From the NCBI RefSeq assembly GCF_017355205.1, contig NZ_JADIJK010000012.1, positions 102,200 to 166,199 on the forward strand: a stretch of 64,000 nt of DNA. The letters run 5' to 3'. Below the pieces are notes generated by a model. That model was not told the DNA's origin. It saw only the letters and a program-made list of their open reading frames with translations, and made no database searches. A program made the translations under genes and the position numbers. Shown here in pieces: positions 1 to 8,401 of the stretch; position 1 is the stretch's first letter; each line of letters begins with the position of its first letter. This DNA comes from Bacillus sp. SD088. GTDB lineage: Bacteria > Bacillota > Bacilli > Bacillales > Bacillaceae_C.

Positions 1-669
1 CATCATCCTTTCACCGCTTTTCATAAGACACCGAAGGAAACAAGAGAAATGTTTCAACAATTAGGCTGGAAAACCGTTGTCGGTTTTCAAACAAGAAATC
101 CCGTTCATCGCGCTCATGAGTATATTCAAAAAATTGCTATGGAAAACGTCGATGGCTTGCTGTTAAACCCCTTAGTAGGAGAAACAAAGGCGGATGATGT
201 GCCAGCTGATGTGCGAATGAAGAGCTACCAGATTTTACTAGCGCATTATTATCCCAAAAATCGTGTAGAACTCGTTATTTACCCAGCAGCGATGCGGTAT
301 GCGGGCCCTAAGGAAGCGATTATGCATGCACTTGTCCGAAAAAATTATGGATGTACTCATTTTATTATTGGGCGTGATCATGCAGGGGTTGGGGATTTTT
401 ATGGAACGTATGAAGCACAGGAGCTTGTAGGAAAGTATGAAGAAGAGATTGGGATGACCATTTTAAAATTTGAACATGCCTTTTATTGTAAGCGTTGTGA
501 AAATATGGCCACCTCTAAAACCTGTCCCCATCATCAGCAGCACCACATTCATTTAAGTGGAACAAAAGTTAGAGAACTGCTAAGAAAAGGGGAAAAACCA
601 CCGAGCGAATTTTCTCGTCCCGAAGTAGCGCAAGTATTAATTGATGGATTACAGTCACATATAGATTGA
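1..669 (+). CDS. sat: Sulfate adenylyltransferase (ATP sulfurylase), 5' truncated by window
   Basis: Makes adenosine 5'-phosphosulfate from ATP and sulfate, the first step of cytosolic sulfate assimilation. The frame is open from base 1, so only the C-terminal 222 residues are present (family about 380). Visible motifs are the nucleotide-binding [11 protein letters not shown] (QxRN and HxxH), the GRDHAGVG loop, and a Cys/His cluster (CKRCEN...CPHH) that matches the zinc site of many bacterial ATP sulfurylases. The next gene, APS kinase, follows after 15 bp, which is the usual Bacillus cys operon order. The identification is secure; upstream operon members lie outside the window. Confidence 0.97.
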   Translation, partial: HHPFTAFHKTPKETREMFQQLGWKTVVGFQTRNPVHRAHEYIQKIAMENVDGLLLNPLVGETKADDVPADVRMKSYQILLAHYYPKNRVELVIYPAAMRYAGPKEAIMHALVRKNYGCTHFIIGRDHAGVGDFYGTYEAQELVGKYEEEIGMTILKFEHAFYCKRCENMATSKTCPHHQQHHIHLSGTKVRELLRKGEKPPSEFSRPEVAQVLIDGLQSHID

Positions 670-684
670 AAGGAGAAAAACTGG

Positions 685-1284
685 GTGAAATCACAACATA
701 TCACTTGGCAAGCTCAACAAGTGACAAAGCAGGAAAGACAACAATTGCATGGTCATAAAAGTGCGATTGTTTGGTTCACAGGGCTCTCGGCTTCAGGAAA
801 ATCGACATTATGTGCTGCGATCGCGAAAAAATTACATGAACAAGGATTAAGCACATATGTATTAGATGGGGATAATATTCGCCATGGTCTAAATAAAAAT
901 CTTGGTTTTAGCCCAGAAGATCGTTCCGAGAATATTCGCAGGATCGGTGAAGTGGGTAAATTATTTATCGATGCGGGCATCCTCACCTTCACAGCTTTTA
1001 TTTCCCCCTATCAGCAAGATCGAAAGCTTGTGAGAGAAATGGTTGGGCCTGATGAATTCATCGAGGTGTTTGTAAAATGTAGTCTAGAAGAATGTGAACG
1101 AAGGGATCCTAAGGGATTGTATAAAAAAGCAAGAGCTGGAGAAATCAAGGAATTTACCGGAATTGATGCCCCTTATGAGGAACCTGTTAATCCCGAAATG
1201 GTGATAGAAAACGATCAACAAGATATTGAAACATCTGTGAATCAAGTGATTGATTTTTTACAAAGACGAGGACTAATAGAATGA
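685..1284 (+). CDS. cysC: Adenylyl-sulfate kinase (APS kinase)
   Basis: Phosphorylates APS to PAPS with ATP, the second step of sulfate activation. The 199-residue length is normal for CysC. The P-loop GLSASGKS is at residues 33-40, followed by [10 protein letters not shown] (substrate binding) and FISPYQ near residue 108, the usual phospho-serine/lid region. The GTG start at 685 is chosen because AGGAG lies at 671-675, 9 nt upstream. It is co-transcribed with sat. Transcription probably ends in or near the interspersed repeat at 1301-1520, since no classical terminator is obvious before it. Confidence 0.97.
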   Translation: MKSQHITWQAQQVTKQERQQLHGHKSAIVWFTGLSASGKSTLCAAIAKKLHEQGLSTYVLDGDNIRHGLNKNLGFSPEDRSENIRRIGEVGKLFIDAGILTFTAFISPYQQDRKLVREMVGPDEFIEVFVKCSLEECERRDPKGLYKKARAGEIKEFTGIDAPYEEPVNPEMVIENDQQDIETSVNQVIDFLQRRGLIE

Positions 1285-1300
1285 TCAAAGGCAATAAAAA

Positions 1301-1520
1301 GAAGCTGGGATAAAAATGTTTTCACCAAAGAAAAAAACGAACTAGTATGGTGAATATACTCGCTACGGAAATATACTTCGCTTTCCACGGGCGAGTGGAA
1401 AGCCTCCTCAGGCTTTCGGGGTCTTGCCGGACTCTCACTTCCCGCAGGAGTCTACGTATATTTCCGTTGCTAAGGTAATTCGTCTTTGGAGCTTAACATT
1501 TTAGTTATATCCCAGCCTCT
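1301..1520 (+). repeat. Interspersed repeat family 1, copy A
   Basis: Non-coding element of about 220 bp bounded by inverted ends (AAGCTGGGATAAAA at the left, TATATCCCAGCCTCT at the right). The interior carries conserved blocks, including GAATATACTCGCT, ATATACTTCGCTTTCC and TCTACGTATATTTCCG. The same element recurs at 12186, 14255, 31348, 36357, 39009 and 42901 in both orientations. It has no reading frame and looks like a MITE or other small mobile or structured repeat. It lies between the convergent ends of cysC and the metE-like gene. Confidence 0.85.
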
Positions 1521-1526
1521 TGATTT

Positions 1527-2654
1527 TTATCTCTCTTCTTGCCAAATTTCATGAGCAATTTGAACAACATGGCGTACTTTCGCCCATTGCTCTTCTTCTG
1601 TAATGAGGTTTCCTTCTTCAGTAGAAGCGAATCCACATTGCGGGCTTAGACATAGGTGATCAAGATCAACATACTCAGCAGCTTCTGCTACTCGTTGCTT
1701 GATTTCCTCTGAATTCTCCAATTCTGCTGTTTTAGTCGTAATTAATCCTAATACTACGTTTTGTTTCTGAATGAAGCGAAGTGGATCAAAATCTCCTGAA
1801 CGTTCATTATCAAATTCCAAGAAGAAAGCATCAACGTTAACTTTAGAAAATAATGGCTTAGCAACAGCTTCGTAATCTCCCTCATATAACCAGGCCGATT
1901 TAAAATTGCCTCGACAAACATGGAGTGAAATCATCATATCATCTGGTTTATGAGCAATCGATTCTATGGTGATATCGGCAAATCTTTCCATGACTTCATT
2001 TACATCCCAGCCCTTAGCTTCCATCTTCTCACGTGATGCTTGACTGAAAAAGGCGCCCCAACTTGTATCATCCAGTTGCAAGTAGCGACAACCTGCATCA
2101 TAAAAGGCTTGAATTGCATCTTGATAAACCTTTGCAATATCTTTTGCGACAGCATCCAAGGATGGGTATGGAGGGTTGTCTGCATAGATGTCACTATTCA
2201 GCACACCAGAATGAAAAATCATATTTGGACCCGGAATGGTAATCTTAGCCGTATGATCACCCGCTACTTCACTCAAATAGCGAAAGTCAGCTAAAAATGG
2301 ATGGTCTTTAGGGAATTTTAAAGGAGCAGCAACTGTGTATGATGTAAGCTTTTTCATTTCCCCTTGGAAAAAGCCGGCAACTTCTACTTCTACAGTACGA
2401 ATTCCTTCAATAGCACAAATGAAGTCAGCGTGCCAATATTTTCTACGGAACTCTCCATCTGTTACGACTTGTAAACCAGACTCTTTTTGCTTTTCTACAA
2501 GCTTAGCGATCTCTGAATCTTCAATTGAACGCAAATCTTCTTTCGTTATCTCTCCTTCTTGGAATTGCTTTCGCGCATCCTTCAATACCTGTGGTCGTAA
2601 GAAACTTCCTACAATATCTGCTCGAAATGGTGTTTTTGCCAGTGTTCTTGTCAT
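1527..2654 (-). CDS. Cobalamin-independent methionine synthase-like protein (YxjG/YxjH type)
   Basis: A 375-residue protein equivalent to the C-terminal catalytic half of MetE, as in Bacillus YxjG/YxjH, likely transferring a methyl group to a thiol such as homocysteine. The N-terminus (ADIVGSFLRP) and DGEFRRKYWHADF are typical. Putative zinc ligands are the His and Cys in SLHVCRGN (near residue 245) and the Cys in LSPQCGF (near residue 340). The Bacillus subtilis relatives are controlled by SAM (S-box) riboswitches. Here a promoter at 3024-3052 and a partial S-box-like segment at 2979-3003 lie upstream, with a repeat in between, so SAM control may be lost. The methyl donor is not established for the family. 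Confidence 0.9.
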   Translation of the reverse strand: MTRTLAKTPFRADIVGSFLRPQVLKDARKQFQEGEITKEDLRSIEDSEIAKLVEKQKESGLQVVTDGEFRRKYWHADFICAIEGIRTVEVEVAGFFQGEMKKLTSYTVAAPLKFPKDHPFLADFRYLSEVAGDHTAKITIPGPNMIFHSGVLNSDIYADNPPYPSLDAVAKDIAKVYQDAIQAFYDAGCRYLQLDDTSWGAFFSQASREKMEAKGWDVNEVMERFADITIESIAHKPDDMMISLHVCRGNFKSAWLYEGDYEAVAKPLFSKVNVDAFFLEFDNERSGDFDPLRFIQKQNVVLGLITTKTAELENSEEIKQRVAEAAEYVDLDHLCLSPQCGFASTEEGNLITEEEQWAKVRHVVQIAHEIWQEER

Positions 2655-2721
2655 TTTCCCCGCTCCTTTAAACTAAGTATAACCCCTTCAAAATATCGGA
2701 AGAGGTTGAAAAATCCCTTTT

Positions 2722-2908
2722 AGAGGATGTTCAAAAAGTCCGGTAAAAATGACACTGTGGGATAAATGATCTTCGACTAAGCAACGACACGTCCTGTGTC
2801 AAACGTCGAAGTCATCACACACGCCCAAGTTCGTTGGCTTGCTTATCCGCTCCTCAAAGCTACGCCGCCTCGAACTCCTTGGTCCTTTTTATCCTCCTGT
2901 TTGAACAC
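2722..2908 (+). repeat. Interspersed repeat family 2, copy H
   Basis: Non-coding element that starts AGAGGATGTTCAAAA and ends TTATCCTCCTGTTTGAACA, with conserved interior blocks AATGACACTG, GATCTTCGACTAAG and ACGTCCTGTGTC. Related copies lie at 33346-33618 (same orientation) and 49608-49844 (inverted). It sits between the metE-like gene and its presumed promoter, so it must be part of that gene's leader if the promoter at 3024-3052 is used. Confidence 0.8.
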
Positions 2909-2978
2909 ATCATTTTACTACTCTTTTTACCTTGGAGATGATTGTTTTAGAAAATTAGAGAAACTATTTTGTTAAAAA

Positions 2979-3003
2979 TCCCTCCATCTTTATTGATAAG
3001 AAT
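2979..3003 (-). promoter_or_regulatory. Possible truncated S-box (SAM riboswitch) 5' end
   Basis: Read on the minus strand, this segment is CTTATCAATAAAGATGGAGGGA preceded by ATT. It resembles the conserved S-box start (CTTATC-AGAG-GG-GGAGGGA) and begins about 13 nt after the predicted transcription start. The rest of an S-box (the CCCGGCAACC block, the AAGGTGC block and a terminator) cannot be found downstream. It is therefore a remnant at best, and chance similarity cannot be excluded. Confidence 0.4.
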
Positions 3004-3023
3004 AGTCTATGTATTTGTCATTA

Positions 3024-3052
3024 ATCCTATAGCGAGAATGCAATTGTGTCAA
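3024..3052 (-). promoter_or_regulatory. Predicted SigA promoter for the metE-like gene
   Basis: On the minus strand the -35 box TTGACA (3052-3047) is followed after exactly 17 bp by TAGGAT (3029-3024). The predicted start of transcription is near 3016, about 360 nt upstream of the metE-like start codon, which leaves room for a long leader. No other minus-strand gene is near. Confidence 0.6.
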
Positions 3053-3318
3053 GAGGAATTTCAATTGTTTGCTCTATTCATAAGGTAATTAGAAATGAAC
3101 AAAGCATGCCAAATTTCGATTCAACACATTTTTTATCTTTAATCAATTTCAACGTTACTTAATTTAATTGAAATACGCGAACATATTATTCAAACAGAAT
3201 GAATTTCCTAGATGTGTTATTTTTGTTAAACTTCAACAAATATTCACATATTTTATCGTAGGTATACTTGCCAGGACGAATTTAGATTAGGCATAATAGA
3301 GAAGGAGGGGGAGATAGC

Positions 3319-3891
3319 GTGCTACCAATTGAAAGACAGCAACAAATTTTAATATGGCTGGAGGAAGAAGGAAGCTTGCGTATATCGGACATTAGTAAAC
3401 GATTCAATGTTTCAGAAATGACGATATATCGTGATATTAAACCGTTATTGGATCAGAAAAAAGTGTTAAAGACTTCTAAAGGAATTTCCATTTCACCAGA
3501 ACAATCTATACCTCCAGATGTCTGTACATATTGTTTTAAGCCAGCAAAATCAAGATTTTCGGTTCAATTAATCAGAGTAGACCAAAAAATTGAAACAACC
3601 TGCTGTGCTCATTGTGGACTACTACGCTATAAAGATATTAAAAAAGATGTATCACAAATCATTTGTCGTGATTTTTTAAAGGATACGACTATCAGTGCAA
3701 AAATGGCAACATTTATGATGGGAACTAATTTAAACTTAAATTGTTGTGAACCACAAGTGCTTGTATTTGAATCGTTCCAACAGGCGACCCAATTCCAAAC
3801 AGGTTTTGGCGGAGAACTTTACCCATTTGATGAGGCTGTTGCGGCGATTGATAAAAAAATGAATGGGTCTAAATGTCCGCATTCGAAATAA
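3319..3891 (+). CDS. DeoR-type HTH regulator with C-terminal NosL-like domain
   Basis: A 190-residue protein with two parts. Residues 1-60 are a DeoR-type winged helix (RISDISKRFNVSEMTIYRDI). The remainder is Cys-rich and lacks the usual sugar-phosphate sensor domain. It carries CTYC, then CCAHCG, then CRD, and ends with VLVFESFQQATQFQTGFGGELYPFDEA, which resembles the end of NosL/copper-chaperone-like domains. I infer a metal- or redox-sensing transcription factor. The GTG start at 3319 follows AAGGAGGGGG at 3302-3311. The next gene, a His-rich lipoprotein, starts 20 bp downstream and is probably its co-regulated partner. Confidence 0.75.
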   Translation: MLPIERQQQILIWLEEEGSLRISDISKRFNVSEMTIYRDIKPLLDQKKVLKTSKGISISPEQSIPPDVCTYCFKPAKSRFSVQLIRVDQKIETTCCAHCGLLRYKDIKKDVSQIICRDFLKDTTISAKMATFMMGTNLNLNCCEPQVLVFESFQQATQFQTGFGGELYPFDEAVAAIDKKMNGSKCPHSK

Positions 3892-3911
3892 AGATAATGA
3901 GGAGAATCTAT

Positions 3912-4655
3912 ATGAAAAAAACAATTGGAAGTATCTTGCTAGGAATTGCGCTTTTAACGTTAGTGGCTTGTGGAAATGATGCCAAAAGTCAAGATGATGA
4001 GGTACCTGCGATACTGGAAGTGCAGCTAGAAGTAGCCGAACATGTTGAAGTGGATGAGAAGGTTGATCTAAAAGCTGTGGTAACACAAGGGGATGAAGAT
4101 GTCGCCGATGCGGATGAAGTCCAATTTGAAATTTGGGAAGAAGGAGGAAAAGAGGAAAGCACCATGATTGATGCTGTGAATAATCAGGATGGGACGTATG
4201 AGGCTGAAACAACTTTTGATCATGACGGTGCATTCACTGTTCAGGTGCATGTGACAGCAAGAGGTATGCACAATATGCCCAAGCAAACTGTGACGGTAGG
4301 AGAAGGAGCAGCAGAAGAAGAGGACCATGAGCATGGAGATCATAACCATGAAGCACATGCGGAAGGCTTTAGTATGCATTTTATGGAGCCAGAAGATGTA
4401 AAAAAGGATAATGAAGTAGACTTTATTGTCCATCTGCAACTTGAAAACGAACCATTGAAAGATGCCAGAGTTCGTTACGAAGTTTGGAAAGATGACGCCG
4501 AAGAACATGATTGGCTTGATGCTGAAGAAGGAACACCAGGGGAATACTCTTCGTCATTTACTTTTGAGGAAACAGGTGTTTATCATATAAGAATCCATGT
4601 TCAGGATGATGAGGATTTACACGAACATGAAGAACATCAAATAGAGATAAAGTGA
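3912..4655 (+). CDS. Lipoprotein with two YtkA/FixH-like domains and His-rich linker
   Basis: Predicted exported lipoprotein of 247 residues. The signal peptide ends in the lipobox LVAC. Two similar beta-rich repeats, near residues 30-125 (VEVDEKVDLKAVV) and 145-245 (VKKDNEVDFIVHLQ), resemble YtkA-like domains. They are joined by an acidic His-rich segment (DHEHGDHNHEAHAEG), and the C-terminus has HEHEEH. This composition suggests binding of copper or another metal at the outer face of the membrane. The ATG at 3912 is chosen over an in-frame ATG at 3873 because AGGAG precedes it and the signal peptide starts there. It probably forms an operon with the NosL-like regulator. Confidence 0.8.
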   Translation: MKKTIGSILLGIALLTLVACGNDAKSQDDEVPAILEVQLEVAEHVEVDEKVDLKAVVTQGDEDVADADEVQFEIWEEGGKEESTMIDAVNNQDGTYEAETTFDHDGAFTVQVHVTARGMHNMPKQTVTVGEGAAEEEDHEHGDHNHEAHAEGFSMHFMEPEDVKKDNEVDFIVHLQLENEPLKDARVRYEVWKDDAEEHDWLDAEEGTPGEYSSSFTFEETGVYHIRIHVQDDEDLHEHEEHQIEIK

Positions 4656-4721
4656 AACTTCAATCAGTGGGAAGATTGCTGTCCGTTCATGCGGGATAAC
4701 GGAATAAGAAGTCGATTAAAT

Positions 4722-4752
4722 CCGAAATGTGATGGAACATTTCGGGTTTTTT
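4722..4752 (+). terminator. Rho-independent terminator
   Basis: Stem CCGAAATGT (4722-4730) and ACATTTCGG (4737-4745) with a 6-nt loop, followed by TTTTTT. It ends the regulator/lipoprotein operon. Confidence 0.85.
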
Positions 4753-5153
4753 GCTTTTTACTAGTAAACTATAAGATTCCAGTGTTCTTAGGTTGCTTTT
4801 TCATTAAAATAGGCGCCTGAATTCTCTTTATAATTCTCTTAGGGGGCAGAGCGATGCCAAATTGTCATTAAAATGAAATTTTGCAATATCCCTTGTTCTT
4901 TGCAAGGATTTCCTTCATTCTATAGTATATATATTTTTTACAGAAAAAATGAACCTTTTCGACAAGAAGGGCGAATATATGTTAGGAAGGACTTTACCAG
5001 AGATCAATAAAGCAATATGATTCAACGCGCTCCTTCCGCTTCTGGTTGCATGGCCTCATTGTGAGAAAGTCACAAGACTGGAGACGACAGGCATGGCGAC
5101 GAATCCGCATATTGGAACGAAAGATGATCTATCAACAGGAGGAACACTTTCAT
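4753..5153. other. Intergenic stretch without recognisable gene
   Basis: About 400 bp, AT-rich at first (long A/T run near 4921-4950) and more GC-rich from about 5020. I see no convincing coding frame, RNA or repeat. The coding frame of the next gene could be extended upstream to 5046 without a stop, but the ribosome binding site favours 5154. Confidence 0.5.
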
Positions 5154-5818
5154 ATGACATCAGAGGGAAACGAAGAGCGCATTCATGAGATGCAAGTGGA
5201 AAAATATTTGACAGAAGATGAGTTAAACGATTATGTTCGTTTAGAAAGTGAACGGATCAAGATATACGAAGCCAAGAAGCAAGATGGCTTGTCTACGTTA
5301 GAGGCTATGATGAATATGAGTAAAGAAGAGCAAAATAAACTTGACCAAATCGATCAAAAGATCTCTGACTATTGGGATAAAATTATGCCCCATTTTATAT
5401 ATACTAAAGAGGAAGTCCAAGCTCTTATAGGTTTCCCCCTGGATTCTCCAGCTTATCTTCCAGAGGGGTATGATATAGAAGAAGAGGTCATAGACCCCGA
5501 TATTACATCAAGCCATCCAAAGCCGATTGTGAGTACACGGTATAGTATGAATGGAGAAGCCAGCATAAGTATCGAACAATCTGAAGTAATAACTGGAGAT
5601 CGAGATCCTTTTGAAGGCAACTTTGATACGATTAAATCCTATCAACTGACAGGAAATCAGTTTTTTTATGGGATGTATAACGATAGTAGTGCGACAGGCA
5701 TGAAAATGCTTGTTCCCGCCGCAGGTGAAAATTCGGCCTATAAAACGTGATTTATGCGAGTACTCTATCCAAGCAAGAAATGGAACGAATAATGCTTTCT
5801 TTACTAGAAGAAAAATAA
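5154..5818 (+). pseudogene. DUF4367-like protein with C-terminal frameshift
   Basis: The frame starting at ATG 5154 (AGGAGG at 5137-5142) encodes a charged N-terminal helix, then a DUF4367-like region (YTKEEVQALIGFPLDSPAYLPEGY). It stops at 5748-5750. The other frame continues from the same spot as NVIYASTLSKQEMERIMLSL to a stop at 5816-5818, which is the expected end of such a domain. The switch occurs at the TATAAAACG run (5739-5747), so a one-base loss in an A run explains it. Unlike many DUF4367 proteins it shows no signal peptide or anchor. A sequencing error or translational slippage is an alternative to a true pseudogene. Confidence 0.6.
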
Positions 5819-5842
5819 AACTGTTTTAATGGGGAGAGAAAA

Positions 5843-7024
5843 ATGAGAGCAAACAAACCAAAGCAAAAGAAAAAAAAGAAAATAATATGGGGAATCTTGA
5901 GTGTGTTTTTGATTCTCGTCATTGGAGTGGGGATCTATGTTGCCAATCTCTATTTTTCCTTTACTTCAGCATTAGATAATATGCATGAGAAGGTAGATAG
6001 GTCTGAAAAACGGGAAGAGGAAGTGTCGATTCAAGATAAAGACCCGTTTTCTGTTCTACTTTTAGGAATCGATGATGAAGATGGTGATGTAGGAAGATCT
6101 GATACGATGATTGTGGCAACTGTAAATCCAAAGTTAAATTCAATTAAAATGTTAAGTATTCCCAGGGATACACGGACAGAGCTCGTTGGAAATGGCACAA
6201 CGGAAAAAATTAATCATGCGTATGCCCGTGGTGGAGCGAAAATGTCCATTGACACGGTCGAACAATTTTTAAATATTCCAATTGACTATTATGTGGAAGT
6301 GAATATGGAGGGATTTACAGGGATTATCGATGCGTTTGATGGAGTGACTGTTAAGAATGATATGGATTTAACCTATAAAAAACATCATTTTCCAGAGGGA
6401 GAAATCACGATGACTGGAAAGGAAGCCCTTATTTTTTCACGGATTCGTTATGAAGATCCGCGAGGGGACTTTGGTCGCCAGATCAGGCAAAAGCAAATCA
6501 TTCAAGCAATCTTAAATAAAGCAAGAAGCTTATCTTCATTATTAAAGTATGATGATGTGCTAAACGAGTTAGGGGACCAAGTGAAAACAAATTTTTCCTT
6601 TAAGGAAATGGTCAGTCTGCAAAAACAATATAAAGGGATAGAAAAGAATATCGAGCAATATCAATTTGAAGAAGGCGATGGAGGTAAAATTGGGAAATAC
6701 TGGTATTATTTCCCAGATGAAGAAGAGGTTCAGAAATACCAAACGTTATTAAGGGAGCATTTAGAGCTATCGGATGATTCATTAGCAAACTCAGATGGAG
6801 AAACCTACACAGTTGAAGAAAATGACACACTAACAAGCATTGCTACACAATTTGGCGTAACAGAGGACGATCTTGTAGAATGGAACAATCTTAGTGACCC
6901 TAATAATATCCAAGTAGGACAGACCTTAACGGTAGAAGGACCAAATGGACAGCAAACAGAGGACGATTCAGGTGAAGCAGATCTCCAAACTGAATCCGAT
7001 AATGATATGGATGAAGAAGAGTAA
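5843..7024 (+). CDS. LytR-CpsA-Psr (LCP) family protein with C-terminal LysM
   Basis: LCP enzymes attach teichoic acids or other polymers to peptidoglycan at the outer membrane face. The 393-residue protein has a Lys-rich cytosolic start and one membrane helix (about residues 14-34). The LCP domain (about 65-215) carries the hallmark segments LLLGIDDEDGDVGRSDTM, MLSIPRDT and FSRIRYEDPRGDFGRQIRQ, whose Arg/Asp residues bind the polyprenyl pyrophosphate. A LysM module lies near residues 325-370 (YTVEENDTLTSIATQFGV), followed by an acidic tail. A LysM on an LCP protein is not the standard TagU layout and suggests anchoring to glycan strands. The start has GGGGAGAG upstream. Confidence 0.92.
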   Translation: MRANKPKQKKKKKIIWGILSVFLILVIGVGIYVANLYFSFTSALDNMHEKVDRSEKREEEVSIQDKDPFSVLLLGIDDEDGDVGRSDTMIVATVNPKLNSIKMLSIPRDTRTELVGNGTTEKINHAYARGGAKMSIDTVEQFLNIPIDYYVEVNMEGFTGIIDAFDGVTVKNDMDLTYKKHHFPEGEITMTGKEALIFSRIRYEDPRGDFGRQIRQKQIIQAILNKARSLSSLLKYDDVLNELGDQVKTNFSFKEMVSLQKQYKGIEKNIEQYQFEEGDGGKIGKYWYYFPDEEEVQKYQTLLREHLELSDDSLANSDGETYTVEENDTLTSIATQFGVTEDDLVEWNNLSDPNNIQVGQTLTVEGPNGQQTEDDSGEADLQTESDNDMDEEE

Positions 7025-7039
7025 AGCTGCACTAACTTA

Positions 7040-7086
7040 AAATAACCCATGGATGGGAGAAACACCATCCATGAGTTATTTTTTTA
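7040..7086. terminator. Bidirectional terminator
   Basis: Imperfect stem AATAACCCATGGATGG / CCATCCATGAGTTATT followed by a run of T on the plus strand and preceded by A-rich sequence for the minus strand. It serves both the LCP gene and the convergent nucleotidyltransferase gene. Confidence 0.75.
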
Positions 7087-8118
7087 TTGGATTTGTTGAT
7101 TGTTATTTAAAATATCCTCCGTTACTGTCCATAATCCAGGGAGAAATTGCAAGGCTGTCTCAGCACGTTGGAGTAGGTCCACTGTGGAAAATATACCTAA
7201 ATCACCAACAGCTGCTTGGAAAGAGGGGAAATATTCATGATGTAAGGAAGGGGCATCGATAGCAAGGATCGTATGACAGCGTGCAAAGGTGGCGATGATC
7301 CAAAATACAGCTTCTTTATGGTGTCCTTTATCAATAAGGGCTTGGCTTCCATCAATCGCAATCGGACGAGATATACTGGTAATATCCGAGCTAAAGAAAA
7401 AGGGCGTTTTGGCCACTTCCACTGTTTTATCGAATGTTTGACTAAGCGCAGTCAACTGCTTTTGTACTTGTTGAGGCTGCAAGTGAGCACAGCCTAATAA
7501 GGACAATAAATCATTATAAAGAGTTTCATGTCCATATTGGATTAATACTTCTCTAGTTGCAAGATAACGCTTTCTAACAGTCGGATTTTTTAGTGCAGCA
7601 ACAAGAATAATATGAGTCATGACGCCTGTTGGAAATAGCCAAGAGGTCACTTGTTCATGAAAAGGGGCTTTTCTATCTATGGAGCTTAGGCCATTCTCTA
7701 CCTTTTGCCGGGCATTTAGACATCTACTCTTCACCCATTCCAACTGATAAAAGCGTTGGGAAACCGCCTTTTGTAGAACTCGTAAACGCCCTGTTGGATC
7801 ATCGATAATTGTATCGACACGAAAGCTGCCCGCTAGGTGATAGGAGGTGAGAACTTCCTCAGCCGTGGCCAATTGCTTCCAAGTTAAATAAGTGATCTCT
7901 AATAAAACGTCTTTGTAAATGAATTTCCCTAGTTTAAGAGGAGGTTCTTCTTTTTCAGTCACAACCACAATATCTACATCAGAAGAGGGATCTAAATCTG
8001 TTTGATCAGATAGTCCAATGATGGAACCACTAAAATAAGCCCCTCCATATCCTTGTTCATGCTGAGCCTGTGTATAAACCCAATCAGCTGCAATGGATCG
8101 CGCAAACTTTGCTTTCAA
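7084..8118 (-). CDS. Nucleotidyltransferase-fold protein of unknown substrate
   Basis: A 344-residue soluble protein whose N-terminus has the polymerase-beta-like nucleotidyltransferase signature: GS at residues 31-32, then SDVDIVVV with Asp47 and Asp49 as metal ligands. The rest is helical and reminiscent of the C-terminal domains of aminoglycoside or lincosamide nucleotidyltransferases, but I do not recognise a characterised family. The start is TTG at 8118, preceded by AGGAGG 8 nt upstream; the nearby ATG is followed at once by a stop. It is monocistronic and convergent with the LCP gene. Its function could be small-molecule modification; no substrate can be read from the sequence. Confidence 0.75.
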   Translation of the reverse strand: MKAKFARSIAADWVYTQAQHEQGYGGAYFSGSIIGLSDQTDLDPSSDVDIVVVTEKEEPPLKLGKFIYKDVLLEITYLTWKQLATAEEVLTSYHLAGSFRVDTIIDDPTGRLRVLQKAVSQRFYQLEWVKSRCLNARQKVENGLSSIDRKAPFHEQVTSWLFPTGVMTHIILVAALKNPTVRKRYLATREVLIQYGHETLYNDLLSLLGCAHLQPQQVQKQLTALSQTFDKTVEVAKTPFFFSSDITSISRPIAIDGSQALIDKGHHKEAVFWIIATFARCHTILAIDAPSLHHEYFPSFQAAVGDLGIFSTVDLLQRAETALQFLPGLWTVTEDILNNNQQIQ

Positions 8119-8307
8119 ATCATCGTCCTCCTTAGCAAACCGCTTAAAAATGAAATTATTTGTACAGTTAAATTATAACACTTTTGCCAAGAGTTTTAGG
8201 AAAAACATGGATAAATTATCTTATTCATAAGAATAGAATGCACATTAAAAATTAAATCAAGTCCATTGACTAATTACCAAAAATTGGATAAAGTGAAAAT
8301 TCAGATA

Positions 8308-8321
8308 TGAAAACGCTATCT
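8308..8321 (+). promoter_or_regulatory. Possible CcpA (cre) site overlapping a -10 box
   Basis: TGAAAACGCTATCT matches 13 of 14 positions of the cre consensus TGWAANCGNTNWCA. It runs directly into TATAAT (8321-8326), a plausible -10 box for the gene at 8402, so binding could repress. The -35 box is weak. Confidence 0.35.
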
Positions 8322-8330
8322 ATAATAGGC

Positions 8331-8396
8331 GTTATTCAATTTATTTATATGGGAGGAGGCTTGTGCGAGTTATTCAATTTATTATATGAGGGAGAG
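8331..8396 (+). repeat. Tandemly duplicated leader with two Shine-Dalgarno-like blocks
   Basis: Two near-identical copies of GTTATTCAATTTATTATATG followed by a GGAGGAG or GAGGGAGAGG block, at 8331-8356 and 8369-8396. The second precedes the ATG at 8402; the first is followed by GTGCGAG and is not linked to a reading frame of any length. It appears to be a local direct duplication of the 5' leader. Confidence 0.6.
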
Positions 8397-8401
8397 GTTA
8401 G

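Noticed and set aside
7084..8118. Aminoglycoside nucleotidyltransferase (antibiotic resistance)
   Set aside because: Only the general GS-(14)-DxD signature of the fold is visible; overall sequence does not match a resistance enzyme I recognise, so no such function is claimed.
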